Below the pieces are notes generated by a model, which did no database searches, was not told the DNA's origin, and saw only the letters and a list, made by a program, of their open reading frames with translations. From Thermoflexales bacterium (GTDB lineage: Bacteria; Chloroflexota; Anaerolineae; B4-G1; DUEL01), in assembly GCA_014360895.1 (NCBI GenBank), contig JACIWQ010000011.1:1-46133 (forward strand): a stretch of DNA of 46,133 nt, written 5' to 3'. Positions 33,773 through 41,396 of the stretch are shown here, piece after piece. The stretch's first letter is position 1; every line of letters starts with the position of its first letter. The translations under genes were made by a program, and so were the position numbers.

Positions 33773-33801
33773 CCACAAAGGACACGAAGGACACAAAGGT
33801 T
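33772..33801. repeat. single arm of the ACCACAAAGGACACGAAGG family
   Basis: ACCACAAAGGACACGAAGGACACAAAGG type units follow the kinase stop codon directly. The opposite arm is not adjacent; partial arms lie at 34877-34894 and 35573-35604. The GxxExxY gene begins just after it. Confidence 0.65.
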
Positions 33802-33816
33802 TAACAGGAGGGAGAT

Positions 33817-34212
33817 ATGGCCCGGTATGATCCCATACCACCGGAGGCGGAGCGCTGGGGGAAAGCGTTGCTGGATGCGGCCTACGAGGTGCACACCGTT
33901 TTGGGCCCTGGCTTCCTGGAGCGTATCTACGAGGACGCTCTGTGCTACGAACTGGCCCTGCGGCAGGTCCCCTTTGAGCGCCAGAAAGCCATCGCCGTGC
34001 CGTACAAAGGCTACTGGATTGAGGGACAACGCCTGGACCTGCTGGTAGGCGGCCTGGTGGTCGCCGAGAGCAAGGCAGTGGACGAGATTCACCCTGTTCA
34101 TCAAGCCCAACTGATGTCCTACCTGAAGGCCACCGGCCTGCGACTGGGTTTCCTCATCAACTTCAGCGTCCTTCACCTGAGGGACGGCATCCATTGTGGT
34201 TTTAAAAACTAA
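33817..34212 (+). CDS. GxxExxY family protein (PD-(D/E)XK nuclease-like)
   Basis: The 131-residue protein has the signature G32-F-L-E35-R-I-Y38 and a PD-(D/E)XK-like core with Asp74 (RLDLLVGG) and Glu84-Ser-Lys86 (VVAESKAVD). The length is usual for the family, whose function is not established. An AGGAGG site precedes ATG. It is inserted between a histidine kinase and its likely response regulator, and follows a repeat arm directly. The last residues (GFKN) read through a TTGTGGTTTT end that resembles a repeat arm. This suggests the gene may travel with, or act on, these repeats, but that is only a suggestion. Confidence 0.85.
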   Translation: MARYDPIPPEAERWGKALLDAAYEVHTVLGPGFLERIYEDALCYELALRQVPFERQKAIAVPYKGYWIEGQRLDLLVGGLVVAESKAVDEIHPVHQAQLMSYLKATGLRLGFLINFSVLHLRDGIHCGFKN

Positions 34213-34221
34213 GGAGGGCCT

Positions 34222-34875
34222 ATGTCGCCGATTCGTGTGCTGATCGCCGATGACCACCGTCTTTTCCGCCAGGGGCTACGGTACGTCTGCCAGGCCGCAG
34301 GCATTGAGGTGGTGGGCGAGGCCGAGGACGGCTGGGAGGCGGTTCGGCTGGCCCGCCAGTTGCGGCCCGACGTCGTCCTGATGGACGTCCGCATGCCCGG
34401 CCTGGACGGCGTGGAGGCAACCCGTCTCATCACCGCCAACCAACCCGAAATCCGCATCATCGTCCTCACCATGTACCGGCAGGACCAGTACGTCTTTGAG
34501 GCCATCAAGGCCGGTGCGCTCGGCTATCTGCTGAAGGACATAGACGAAAAGGAACTGGTGGAGGCCATCCACGCTATCCACCAGGGGGATGCCCTGATCA
34601 ACCCCAGCCTGGCCGCGCGGCTCCTGGAAGAATTCCGTCGCCTGAGCCGGGGGGAAATCCCCGGAGAGGAAGAACTGACCGAAGGGGAGATGCAGGTCCT
34701 GCGCCTGGTGGCCCAGGGGGCCGACAACCGGACCGTGGCGGAGCGGCTGGCCATCTCGGAACGGACCGTGGCGAACCGGCTGAGCGAAATCTACCGCAAA
34801 CTGCACGTCAACAACCGCGTCCAAGCCGCCCTGGTCGCCCTGCGCCGGGGCTGGGTCTCGCTGGAGGAAGAATAA
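34222..34875 (+). CDS. NarL/FixJ-family response regulator
   Basis: The 217-residue protein has a receiver domain (1-125): acidic pair Asp10-Asp11, phospho-accepting Asp55 (VVLMDVRMPG), Thr83 and Lys105 (GYLLKDID). A LuxR-type helix-turn-helix lies at about 150-215 (LTEGEMQVLRLVAQGADNRT, then SERTVANRLSEIYRKLHV). HisKA_3 kinases signal to regulators of this kind, so it should be the partner of the propeller kinase, 450 bp upstream across the GxxExxY gene. An AGGAGG site precedes ATG. A strong terminator follows. Confidence 0.93.
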   Translation: MSPIRVLIADDHRLFRQGLRYVCQAAGIEVVGEAEDGWEAVRLARQLRPDVVLMDVRMPGLDGVEATRLITANQPEIRIIVLTMYRQDQYVFEAIKAGALGYLLKDIDEKELVEAIHAIHQGDALINPSLAARLLEEFRRLSRGEIPGEEELTEGEMQVLRLVAQGADNRTVAERLAISERTVANRLSEIYRKLHVNNRVQAALVALRRGWVSLEEE

Positions 34876-34945
34876 AACCAAGAAGGACACAAAGTTTTCT
34901 GCGTTCTCAAAGATACCCGCTGTCAGACCGAAACCATATCCCTGG

Positions 34946-34974
34946 AAAAAGTACCCTGTTCCTGGGTACTTTTT
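34946..34974 (+). terminator. rho-independent terminator after the NarL-type regulator
   Basis: AAAAAGTACCC and GGGTACTTTTT form a perfect 11-bp stem with a 7-nt loop, followed by more T residues. It ends the kinase-regulator transcript; the A-run on the left lets it work on the other strand too. Confidence 0.85.
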
Positions 34975-35035
34975 CTTTCCCCCGCCGGGGAATTTTCTCC
35001 CTTGCCTTCCGGCCCCCCAATCGGATATGCTATAG

Positions 35036-35551
35036 ATGCCGGCCGCCCCTCCTACCCCGCCTCCCCGCGACTTGCGACCTGCAACCTGCGACGTGCAACT
35101 TGCGACCTGCGACATGCAACCTGCGACCTGCGCCATTCTGGACCCCGATGCCGGATTCCGCCGTCGCCTGCGGGAATGGCTGGAGCGGGCGGACGAGGTC
35201 GCCGTAGTAGGAGAGGCCCGGGACGAACCGGAAGCCCGAGAACTTATCGCTGCCCAGCGGCCCCATATCTTTCTGGCCGACCTGGACGCTTTGGGCAATG
35301 CAGAGGGAGTCGCTCGCATTGCGGCCCGCTTCCCGGAGACCCGTCTCCTTATCCTGCACCGGCAGGAGGAGCGGGCGGCGGTGCTGGAGGCGCTCCGGCA
35401 GGGCGCGTGGGGCCACCTGGCGAAGGAGGACCTGAGCCCGGAGGAAGTCGTGGAGGCGGTGCGAATGGTGGCGCAGGGGGAGGCCTGCCTGAGTCCGAGG
35501 GTGGCCGGGTGGCTGGTGGAGGAGGTGGCGCGACGGCGGCGAGGAGCCTAA
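35036..35551 (+). CDS. stand-alone degenerate receiver protein
   Basis: About 171 residues, with no output domain. The receiver (about 34-160) aligns well with the NarL-type protein: Asp in IFLADLDAL is at the phosphorylation site, and Lys in HLAKEDLS is kept. However, the acidic pair is Asp-Pro (ILDPDAGF) and the switch Thr is replaced (LILHRQE), so signalling may be altered. All in-frame starts (ATG 35036, GTG 35092, ATG 35113) lie before or in the heptamer array, so the N-terminus has repeats DLRPATC/DVQLATC/DMQPATC. No Shine-Dalgarno is seen before 35036. Possibly a phosphate sink or binding partner of the kinase. Confidence 0.72.
   Translation: MPAAPPTPPPRDLRPATCDVQLATCDMQPATCAILDPDAGFRRRLREWLERADEVAVVGEARDEPEARELIAAQRPHIFLADLDALGNAEGVARIAARFPETRLLILHRQEERAAVLEALRQGAWGHLAKEDLSPEEVVEAVRMVAQGEACLSPRVAGWLVEEVARRRRGA
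35067..35129 (+). repeat. heptamer tandem array (GCGACCT type), 9 units
   Basis: Nine 7-bp units (GCGACTT, GCGACCT, GCAACCT, GCGACGT, GCAACTT and so on) with a 21-bp higher-order period, read as three heptapeptides. It differs in sequence from the GTGAAAC array at 11029 but has the same period. Confidence 0.88.
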
Positions 35552-35604
35552 AAACCATCAAGAATATGCAGATTTTCTTCGTGCTCTTTGTGTCCTTCGT
35601 GGTT
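35550..35604. repeat. degenerate ACCACGAAGG-family hairpin
   Basis: The right arm is clear (CTCTTTGTGTCCTTCGTGGT); the left arm (AACCATCAAGAATATGCAGA) is degenerate. It separates the receiver gene from the second adhesin module. Confidence 0.55.
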
Positions 35605-35628
35605 CAAATCAAAAAGAGGAGGTGCGAG

Positions 35629-36930
35629 ATGAAGAACCGATGGATTCTCCTAAGCGGCATCCTGGCAGTGCTTGTGCTGGCCCTGACCGCTGGCCTGACC
35701 CTGGCCCAGGGCCCGGAGCCGCCGGAGGGAGGAGTGCAGCCGCAAGGTGATGTGAGTATCCGGGAACTTATGGGTACAGCCTTCACCTACCAGGGTCAAC
35801 TCAAGAAGGACGGCAACCCCGTCAACGGCACTTGTGATTTCCAGTTTAGTCTATGGAATGCTGCCAGTGGAGGGGGACAGCTTGGCCTCACACTGACACG
35901 ATCAGATGTGGATGTCAATAACGGCTTGTTCACCATCCCTGACCTGAGCTTTGGCGCAGACCGCTTTAATGGGGATGCCCGCTGGCTAGAAATCGCCGTG
36001 CGCTGCCCGGCAGCAAGTGGGTCCTACACTACCCTCTCCCCACGCCAAAAGTTGAATCCTGCTCCCTACGCGCTGGCCTTGCCCGGATTGTGGACGCGAC
36101 AGCATGCCACCAGTCCAAGCCTAATCGGCGGCTACAGCGGCAATGGTGTGACCTCTGGTGTCATGGGGGCAACGATTAGCGGCGGCGGTGCACCATCTCA
36201 CATCAACAGCGTGACCGATGACTATGGTACGGTTGGAGGAGGATACGAAAACCGGGCCGGAGACGGTACCGGCTCAGTAGCCGACAAGCCCTATGCCACC
36301 GTCGGCGGGGGCAGTGGAAACACAGCCGGTGGCGAAGGCGCCACCGTCAGTGGTGGGGTACAGAACACCGCCAGCGGAGGCCATGCTACCATCGGCGGGG
36401 GTATCTATAACCAGGTGACTGCCTCGTGGGATGCCACTATTGGCGGGGGATACGGCAACATTGCCGAAGGTCAGGGCTCCACTGTACCCGGCGGGGTCCA
36501 GGCACGCACTGTGAGTTATGGCCAGATGGCCTATGCCAGTGGGCAATTCGCCAACGCCGGTGACGCGCAGACCTCTGTATATGTTGTGCGGGGCACCACC
36601 ACGGACGACAATTGGTACAGTCTGTATCTGGACGGGGTTGATCGTCAGATATTTGTCGCCTCCGGCCGGACGATGGCCTTTGATATCCTGGTGGTGGGGC
36701 GCACGCAGGCAGGCAAGTCCAACGGCTATCGAATCACTGGGGTTGTAGAGAATGTCTCTGGATCGCCCTCACAGTGGCACTCTGTATCTACCCTTCACGA
36801 GGATGATACCGGCTGGGGTACACAGGTCATGGTAGCGGCTGATGGTTGCCTGCATGTTCAGGTCAACGGCGATACGGGCGACACGGTGCGCTGGGTAGCC
36901 GTGGTGCACACGGCTGAGGTCTCGTGGTAG
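35629..36930 (+). CDS. surface protein with GGG repeats (module 2), no S74 domain
   Basis: The 433-residue protein has a signal peptide (MKNRWILLSGILAVLVLALT, cut near LAQG). The shared N-terminal domain (about 48-145) has FTYQGQLKKDGNPVNGTCDF, GLFTIPDLSFGADRF and LNPAPYAL. About eight ATVGGG..NTA-type repeats (about 165-295) follow, then a distinct C-terminal domain of about 130 residues (VYVVRGTTTDDNWYSLYLDG to VVHTAEVSW). The first two parts closely match the 27543 protein, but the S74 chaperone, coiled coil and membrane helix are absent. A strong GGAGGT precedes ATG 35629; the frame extends to 35002 but nothing supports that start. The small YLPLVLRN-type gene follows 10 nt later. Confidence 0.8.
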   Translation: MKNRWILLSGILAVLVLALTAGLTLAQGPEPPEGGVQPQGDVSIRELMGTAFTYQGQLKKDGNPVNGTCDFQFSLWNAASGGGQLGLTLTRSDVDVNNGLFTIPDLSFGADRFNGDARWLEIAVRCPAASGSYTTLSPRQKLNPAPYALALPGLWTRQHATSPSLIGGYSGNGVTSGVMGATISGGGAPSHINSVTDDYGTVGGGYENRAGDGTGSVADKPYATVGGGSGNTAGGEGATVSGGVQNTASGGHATIGGGIYNQVTASWDATIGGGYGNIAEGQGSTVPGGVQARTVSYGQMAYASGQFANAGDAQTSVYVVRGTTTDDNWYSLYLDGVDRQIFVASGRTMAFDILVVGRTQAGKSNGYRITGVVENVSGSPSQWHSVSTLHEDDTGWGTQVMVAADGCLHVQVNGDTGDTVRWVAVVHTAEVSW

Positions 36931-36940
36931 GAGGCAAGTG

Positions 36941-37231
36941 ATGAGACAGATAAGCCCCTTGCTCACTTTTCTATTCCTGACCACTTTGCTTGCGCTACCG
37001 GCCGCCCAGGTTCTGGCCCAATCCGGTGGCGGCTACGACCTGACCTGGAACACGATAGACGGCGGGGGGTATACCTGGAGCACTGGCGGTACCTACGCGC
37101 TGGGCGGCACGGCCGGGCAGGCGGATGCAGGGTCCCTTTCCGGCGGCGGCTACACGCTGCTCGGCGGCTTCTGGTGCGGCGCGGCGGCGCAGGTCCGCGT
37201 CTTGCTGCCGCTGGTGCTGAGGAACTATTGA
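36941..37231 (+). CDS. small secreted protein with LLPLVLRN C-terminus (module 2)
   Basis: The 96-residue protein starts at ATG 36941 (TAGGAGG 6 nt upstream; a GTG lies one codon earlier). A signal peptide (cut near VLAQ) precedes SGGGYDLTWNTIDGGGYTWS, YALGGTAGQADAG and GGGYTLLGGFW. It ends RVLLPLVLRNY. The protein is about 80% identical by eye to that at 29882, and the DNA is also close, which points to recent duplication. It shares the layout of modules 1 and 3. Function unknown. Confidence 0.82.
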   Translation: MRQISPLLTFLFLTTLLALPAAQVLAQSGGGYDLTWNTIDGGGYTWSTGGTYALGGTAGQADAGSLSGGGYTLLGGFWCGAAAQVRVLLPLVLRNY

Positions 37232-37308
37232 CCTCACCCCTCACCCCCAACTCCCTCTCCCCTCTCCGATTCGGAGAGGGGAAGGGGGCCGGGGGATGGG
37301 ATGAGGTC
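37232..37308. repeat. palindromic repeat (CCTCACCCC / GGGATGAGGT family)
   Basis: CCCCTCTCCGA and TCGGAGAGGGG form an 11-bp stem around one base, nested within CCTCACCC and GGGATGAGG ends. The same element occurs at 39401-39473. Confidence 0.8.
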
Positions 37309-37337
37309 CTGCGGCCGCACACAAAGTGGGGTGCAAA

Positions 37338-39122
37338 ATGAACACGAAATGGCTTTCGCTTCTACTTGTCCTAATTCTGGCCCTCGGCGGGCTGACGCTG
37401 GCCCGCGCGGCGCCGGAGAGTACGCCGCTATCCCAGGCCGGCGGCGCACCGACCGTCGTCTCTTATCAGGGGCGGGTGCAGGTGAGCGGCGCGCCCTTCA
37501 CCGGCAGCGGCTACTTCAAGTTCGCCGTCGTCAACCAGGCCGGGAATATCACTTATTGGTCCAACGACGGCACGGGCAGCGGCGGCAACGAGCCGACCGC
37601 TGCCGTGCCCCTGACGGTGAACAACGGTCTTTTCACCGTCCTGCTGGGAGATACCACGCTGAGCGGCATGACCCAGTCGCTGAGCGCGGCGGTCTTTGCT
37701 GCCCCCGACCGCTACCTGCGGGTGTGGTTCCGCCCTGGCGGCAGCGGCGCCTTCACGCTGCTCACGCCCGATACGCGCATCGCCGCCGTGCCCTATGCGC
37801 TGCAAGCCCAGCACGCCGCTCCGCCCGGCAACGTTATCGTCGTCGCCAAAAGCAACGGCGATTTCAATTCCATCCAGGGAGCGATCAACAGCATCACCGA
37901 TGCCTCTGCCGGCAACCCCTACCTGATCTGGGTGGCGCCGGGCTGGTACAACGAGGCCGTGAAGATGAATCCCTACATCCACCTCCAGGGGGCCGGGCAA
38001 GGGGTGACGGTCATCCAGGCGGCCGTCCCCAACGGCGCGGTGCTGAAACTTGTCAGCAACACCAGCGTGCGCGACCTGAGCGTATCCAACATCGGCAGCG
38101 GCCCGACGAACTATGGGATATCCGGTCAGGATGTCACCGGCGTGGAAATAGCCAACGTCTTTGCGGAGGCCGGCGGGCTGGGCACCTCCAACATCGCCAT
38201 CTACCTGACGGGTGACAGTGAGGTCGTGCTGGAAAATGTGACGGCGGAGGCGAGCAAGGCCAGCAACAGCAACACGGGCCTCTCCATCACCCTGGGACCA
38301 GAGGTCACGCTGCACGGCGGGGCCTTCACCGGGATGGGGGGCACGTATGCCTACGGCATCTGGGTCGCCGGCGGGTCGGACACCTTCCTGGGCGCGGCGG
38401 ACGTGCGGGCCATCGGCCAGGACGCCAGCGACACCAACGCCGGGTTGGAGAACGGCAACTATCCCACCGTTCTCCTGCAGGGTGGCTTTTTCCTGGGCAG
38501 CGGCGGGGAGTATGCTTATGGCATCTACAACCACAATGCCGCTCTTCTGGAAGCAGAGGGAGTGACGGCGCAGGGAGAAAATGCTGAGACTGCCAGAGCG
38601 CTGTACAACTACACCGATAGCCGGGCTATTCTGCGCGGCGGCTCGTTCACCGCCAGGACCTCCGTGACCGCCGGTATGGCTTATGCCATCCATAACGCTG
38701 GTGGCGCCAACACGATTCTGGAGACCCATGACGTAACCGCCCTGGCAGAAGGGACAGCCTATAGCCAGGGTTTGCGTAACGAGGCGGCTGGTACCGTAGC
38801 GCGGGTCAACGGTGGAACCTTTACCGCCAGAGGCGGCAGTATGACCGCTATCGGCATCTCCACCTGGGGCAACCTGACTGCGCAGGGAACCTCCGCTCTG
38901 GCAGAGAATGGCACTGTAGGCAATTACGGTCTCTACGTAAGCGGTGATCAAGCGCGGGCCGATGCCTGTCGCTTCAAAGGCAGCACATACGCGGTGAGGG
39001 AAACCTCCGGTGCTCTCTATCTGGCCGTCAGCCAATTGGACGGCGGGATGCAGCGCACTGCCGGTACGGTCACCTGCTTTGAGGTCTATAACGGCAACTA
39101 TGCGGCCTATTCCTGCCCATAG
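37338..39122 (+). CDS. surface beta-helix protein (module 3)
   Basis: The 594-residue protein starts at ATG 37338 (GGGGTG upstream; a GTG at 37326 is less likely). A signal peptide (cut near ARAA) is followed by the shared N-terminal domain (VSYQGRVQVSGAPFTGSGYF, NNGLFTVLLGDTTLSG, AVPYALQA). A right-handed beta-helix of pectate-lyase type spans about 165-560 (GDFNSIQGAINSITD, LIWVAPGWYNEAVKMNPYIH). Catalytic lyase or esterase residues were not identified, so binding rather than an enzyme role is possible. The small-protein gene follows 16 nt later. Confidence 0.8.
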   Translation: MNTKWLSLLLVLILALGGLTLARAAPESTPLSQAGGAPTVVSYQGRVQVSGAPFTGSGYFKFAVVNQAGNITYWSNDGTGSGGNEPTAAVPLTVNNGLFTVLLGDTTLSGMTQSLSAAVFAAPDRYLRVWFRPGGSGAFTLLTPDTRIAAVPYALQAQHAAPPGNVIVVAKSNGDFNSIQGAINSITDASAGNPYLIWVAPGWYNEAVKMNPYIHLQGAGQGVTVIQAAVPNGAVLKLVSNTSVRDLSVSNIGSGPTNYGISGQDVTGVEIANVFAEAGGLGTSNIAIYLTGDSEVVLENVTAEASKASNSNTGLSITLGPEVTLHGGAFTGMGGTYAYGIWVAGGSDTFLGAADVRAIGQDASDTNAGLENGNYPTVLLQGGFFLGSGGEYAYGIYNHNAALLEAEGVTAQGENAETARALYNYTDSRAILRGGSFTARTSVTAGMAYAIHNAGGANTILETHDVTALAEGTAYSQGLRNEAAGTVARVNGGTFTARGGSMTAIGISTWGNLTAQGTSALAENGTVGNYGLYVSGDQARADACRFKGSTYAVRETSGALYLAVSQLDGGMQRTAGTVTCFEVYNGNYAAYSCP

Positions 39123-39138
39123 CGCCCGGAGGTGAGCG

Positions 39139-39399
39139 ATGAAACGAGCCATTCTTCTGGCTTCGCTGGCCTTTCTCCTGCTGACCGGCAGTGTGATGGC
39201 CCAGGGCGCGTCGTCCATCCCCTGGTCCGTCATCGGCGGCGGGGGCGGGCATGCGGAGGCCGCGCCCTATGCCCTGGATGGCACCGTCGGCCAGCCGATT
39301 GTGGGGCAAGTTAGCAACTACAGCCTGTGTTCCGGCTACTGGTGCGGCGCGGCGGCGCAGGTCCGCGTCTACCTGCCGCTGGTGCTGCGGAATTTTTAG
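39139..39399 (+). CDS. small secreted protein with YLPLVLRN C-terminus (module 3)
   Basis: The 86-residue protein has a strong ribosome site (GGAGGTGA) and a signal peptide (MKRAILLASLAFLLLTGSVM, cut at AQG). The mature part is a divergent copy of the 29882/36941 family: SVIGGGGGHAEAAPYALDGT, VGQPIVGQ and SGYWCGAAAQ. It ends RVYLPLVLRNF, so the C-terminal motif is conserved more than the middle. It follows the beta-helix protein, as in the other modules. Confidence 0.82.
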   Translation: MKRAILLASLAFLLLTGSVMAQGASSIPWSVIGGGGGHAEAAPYALDGTVGQPIVGQVSNYSLCSGYWCGAAAQVRVYLPLVLRNF

Positions 39400-39400
39400 C

Positions 39401-39473
39401 CCTCACCCTCCCCCTTGCCCCTTCCCTCTCCCAAACTTGGGAGAGGGGAAGGGGGCCGGGGGATGGGGTGAGG
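39401..39473. repeat. second copy of the CCTCACCC palindromic repeat
   Basis: CCCTCTCCCAA and TTGGGAGAGGG form the stem, inside CCTCACCC and GGGGTGAGG ends. It is like the copy at 37232-37308 and again lies just after a small-protein stop codon. Confidence 0.8.
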
Positions 39474-39489
39474 GGCAGGAGGCTATCCT

Positions 39490-41115
39490 ATGTCCGTCCG
39501 ACGCCTTTTTGTAATATCAATCCTCTGCCTGGCGATTCTCGCCTGCAACCTGACGGCCCCGTCCACCCCGGCCGCGCCCACCGCTGGCGAGACGCCCGTG
39601 CCGCTCCCTACCGCTACCTCACCGGCCCCGGCCGAAACGACCGTTCCCGCCGCCGGCCGCACCTTCTACGTCGCCCCGAACGGAGACAATGCCAACCCCG
39701 GCACCCGCGAACAGCCCTGGGCCACCCCCGGCTACGGCTCCCGGCAACTCGCCCCCGGCGACACCCTCATCATCCTGGGCGGCCGCTACACCTTGCGCGA
39801 GTACGACGCCGACATCCTCACCCCGCCCTCCGGCACCCCCGCCGCCTGGATCACCATCCGGGGCGAGGAGGGCCACCGCCCCGTCCTGGCCGGGCGGGAG
39901 GACCTGCTCACGGCCATCAACCTCTCCGGTGTGCAGTACGTGCGCGTGGAGAACCTGGAAATCACCCACGACGACACCGCCACCGGCGAGGCCGCCTGGT
40001 TCCGCGAGGGGGTGGAAATCCTGGGCGCGCCGTCCGCCCATATCGTCCTCAAGGACCTCTACATCCACCACATAGACGAGTTCGGGATAAACATCCAGGA
40101 CGTGGAGGACCTGCAAATCATCAACTGTCGCGTTGAGTACTGCGGCTTTGGTGCACTGGGCGGCCCGGCCGGGGAACACGGCGGCTGGCGGGATGTCACC
40201 ATCCGGGGCTGCTCCCTCTCCTGGAGCGGCCACTACTACCAGGGTGGCGACGGCTCCAATCGTCCCTATGACCGCCCCGATGGTTTCGGCATCGAGCCTT
40301 CGCAGGGGCCTATCCTCATTGAGGACACCATCGCCGAGCACAACTATGGCGACGGGCTGGACTCCAAAGCCGCCAACACCGTCATCCGCCGCGCCGTCGT
40401 CGCCAACAACGCCTGCGACGGGGTCAAACTGTGGGGACCGGACAGCCGCATCGAGAACACCCTCATCTACGGCCGGGGCGACGGCAACCCCGAACCCTCC
40501 CCCTGGGCGGCCATCGTCATTGCCCCGGAGGAGCAGGCCAATGCTCATTTCGAAATCATCAACGTTACCGTGGACGATGCTCTTGGCCGAAATTACCTGA
40601 TGTACGTGCAATACGATCACCCGGACGTGCCGGCGCATCTCACGATACGCAATACCATTTTCAGCGGGCGGGGAGAAGAGAGTCCCATCTATGTCAACGC
40701 GGCCAGCACCCTCATTGCCGACCACAACCTCTTCTACCTGCCGCAGAACGAGGTCATCCTGACCCACGGGGATACCGCCTACACCTGCGCGGACATTGCC
40801 TCCCTGGGGCCGGGGAACCTCTGCGGCGACCCGCGCTTTGTGCGCCCGGCCTGGGGCGAGCCGGGCGACTATCACCTGCAAGCAGGCAGCCCGGCGATAG
40901 ACGCCGGCACCGCCAACGGTGCGCCGACGGCCGACCTGGAGAACCGTCCCCGCGACGCCCAACCCGACATCGGCGCGTACGAGTACCCATCCGCCACGTC
41001 CCGGCTGTTCCTCCCCTATGTCCTTCGTGCGTTGGCAATCGCTGGAGGCCGCTCTGGGGGAACGGCGGGCCAGCGAGCGACCCCCGATGTTCTGCGGGCC
41101 TGCCGTATTTGGTGA
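39490..41115 (+). CDS. parallel beta-helix lipoprotein
   Basis: The 541-residue protein starts at ATG with AGGAGG 7 nt upstream. A lipoprotein-type signal (MSVRRLFVISILCLAILAC, Cys19) is followed by a Pro/Thr/Ala linker (about 20-55). The beta-helix opens with the DUF1565-like FYVAPNGDNANPGTREQPWA and continues with LHIHH-like turns (VLKDLYIHHIDEFGI) to DLENRPRDAQPDIGAYEY. Proteins of this kind bind or cut polysaccharides outside the cell; the active site is not identified. The C-terminus has RLFLPYVLRALAIA, a YLPLVLR-like motif followed by 29 more residues, which is unusual. It follows module 3 and its repeat. Confidence 0.8.
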   Translation: MSVRRLFVISILCLAILACNLTAPSTPAAPTAGETPVPLPTATSPAPAETTVPAAGRTFYVAPNGDNANPGTREQPWATPGYGSRQLAPGDTLIILGGRYTLREYDADILTPPSGTPAAWITIRGEEGHRPVLAGREDLLTAINLSGVQYVRVENLEITHDDTATGEAAWFREGVEILGAPSAHIVLKDLYIHHIDEFGINIQDVEDLQIINCRVEYCGFGALGGPAGEHGGWRDVTIRGCSLSWSGHYYQGGDGSNRPYDRPDGFGIEPSQGPILIEDTIAEHNYGDGLDSKAANTVIRRAVVANNACDGVKLWGPDSRIENTLIYGRGDGNPEPSPWAAIVIAPEEQANAHFEIINVTVDDALGRNYLMYVQYDHPDVPAHLTIRNTIFSGRGEESPIYVNAASTLIADHNLFYLPQNEVILTHGDTAYTCADIASLGPGNLCGDPRFVRPAWGEPGDYHLQAGSPAIDAGTANGAPTADLENRPRDAQPDIGAYEYPSATSRLFLPYVLRALAIAGGRSGGTAGQRATPDVLRACRIW

Positions 41116-41323
41116 GGGTGCGCGTGGAATCGGGATCATCCGCAACAGAGTAGAAACTGCACTGCCCCTGTCGCGACGGGAAGTCTCCTCACTCCCCCCT
41201 CGTACCCCTCTGAAGTTTGACCTTTTCGCCAGCGGGACAAAGCGAAATGTGGTTTTCTTAATATCCTCACCTATGCGATCATCCATCACCAGCGGGTAGA
41301 GCGCTACAGCGCGTGAGCGCGAA

Positions 41324-41354
41324 TGTTTTCCACCGCACAGTCAGCGCGGTGGAA
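41324..41354 (+). terminator. hairpin after the beta-helix lipoprotein gene
   Basis: TTTCCACCGC and GCGGTGGAAA form a 10-bp stem with an 11-nt loop (acagtcagcgc). No U-run follows, so efficiency is uncertain. Confidence 0.45.
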
Positions 41355-41361
41355 ATGCGGA

Positions 41362-41389
41362 TTGCAGAATCAGAGGATTGGACTATAAT
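41362..41389 (+). promoter_or_regulatory. candidate promoter, distal, for the Roadblock gene
   Basis: TTGCAG (41362-41367) is 16 bp from a perfect TATAAT (41384-41389). It lies upstream of the 268-bp repeat element, which may have separated it from the gene. Confidence 0.55.
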
Positions 41390-41396
41390 TACAGTT

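Noticed and set aside
30638-33841. 1067-codon minus-strand frame
   Set aside because: It is the shadow of the propeller kinase; no family features.
41285-41320. tRNA-like D-arm sequence (GCGGGTAGAGCGC)
   Set aside because: No matching acceptor, anticodon or T-arm is present nearby.
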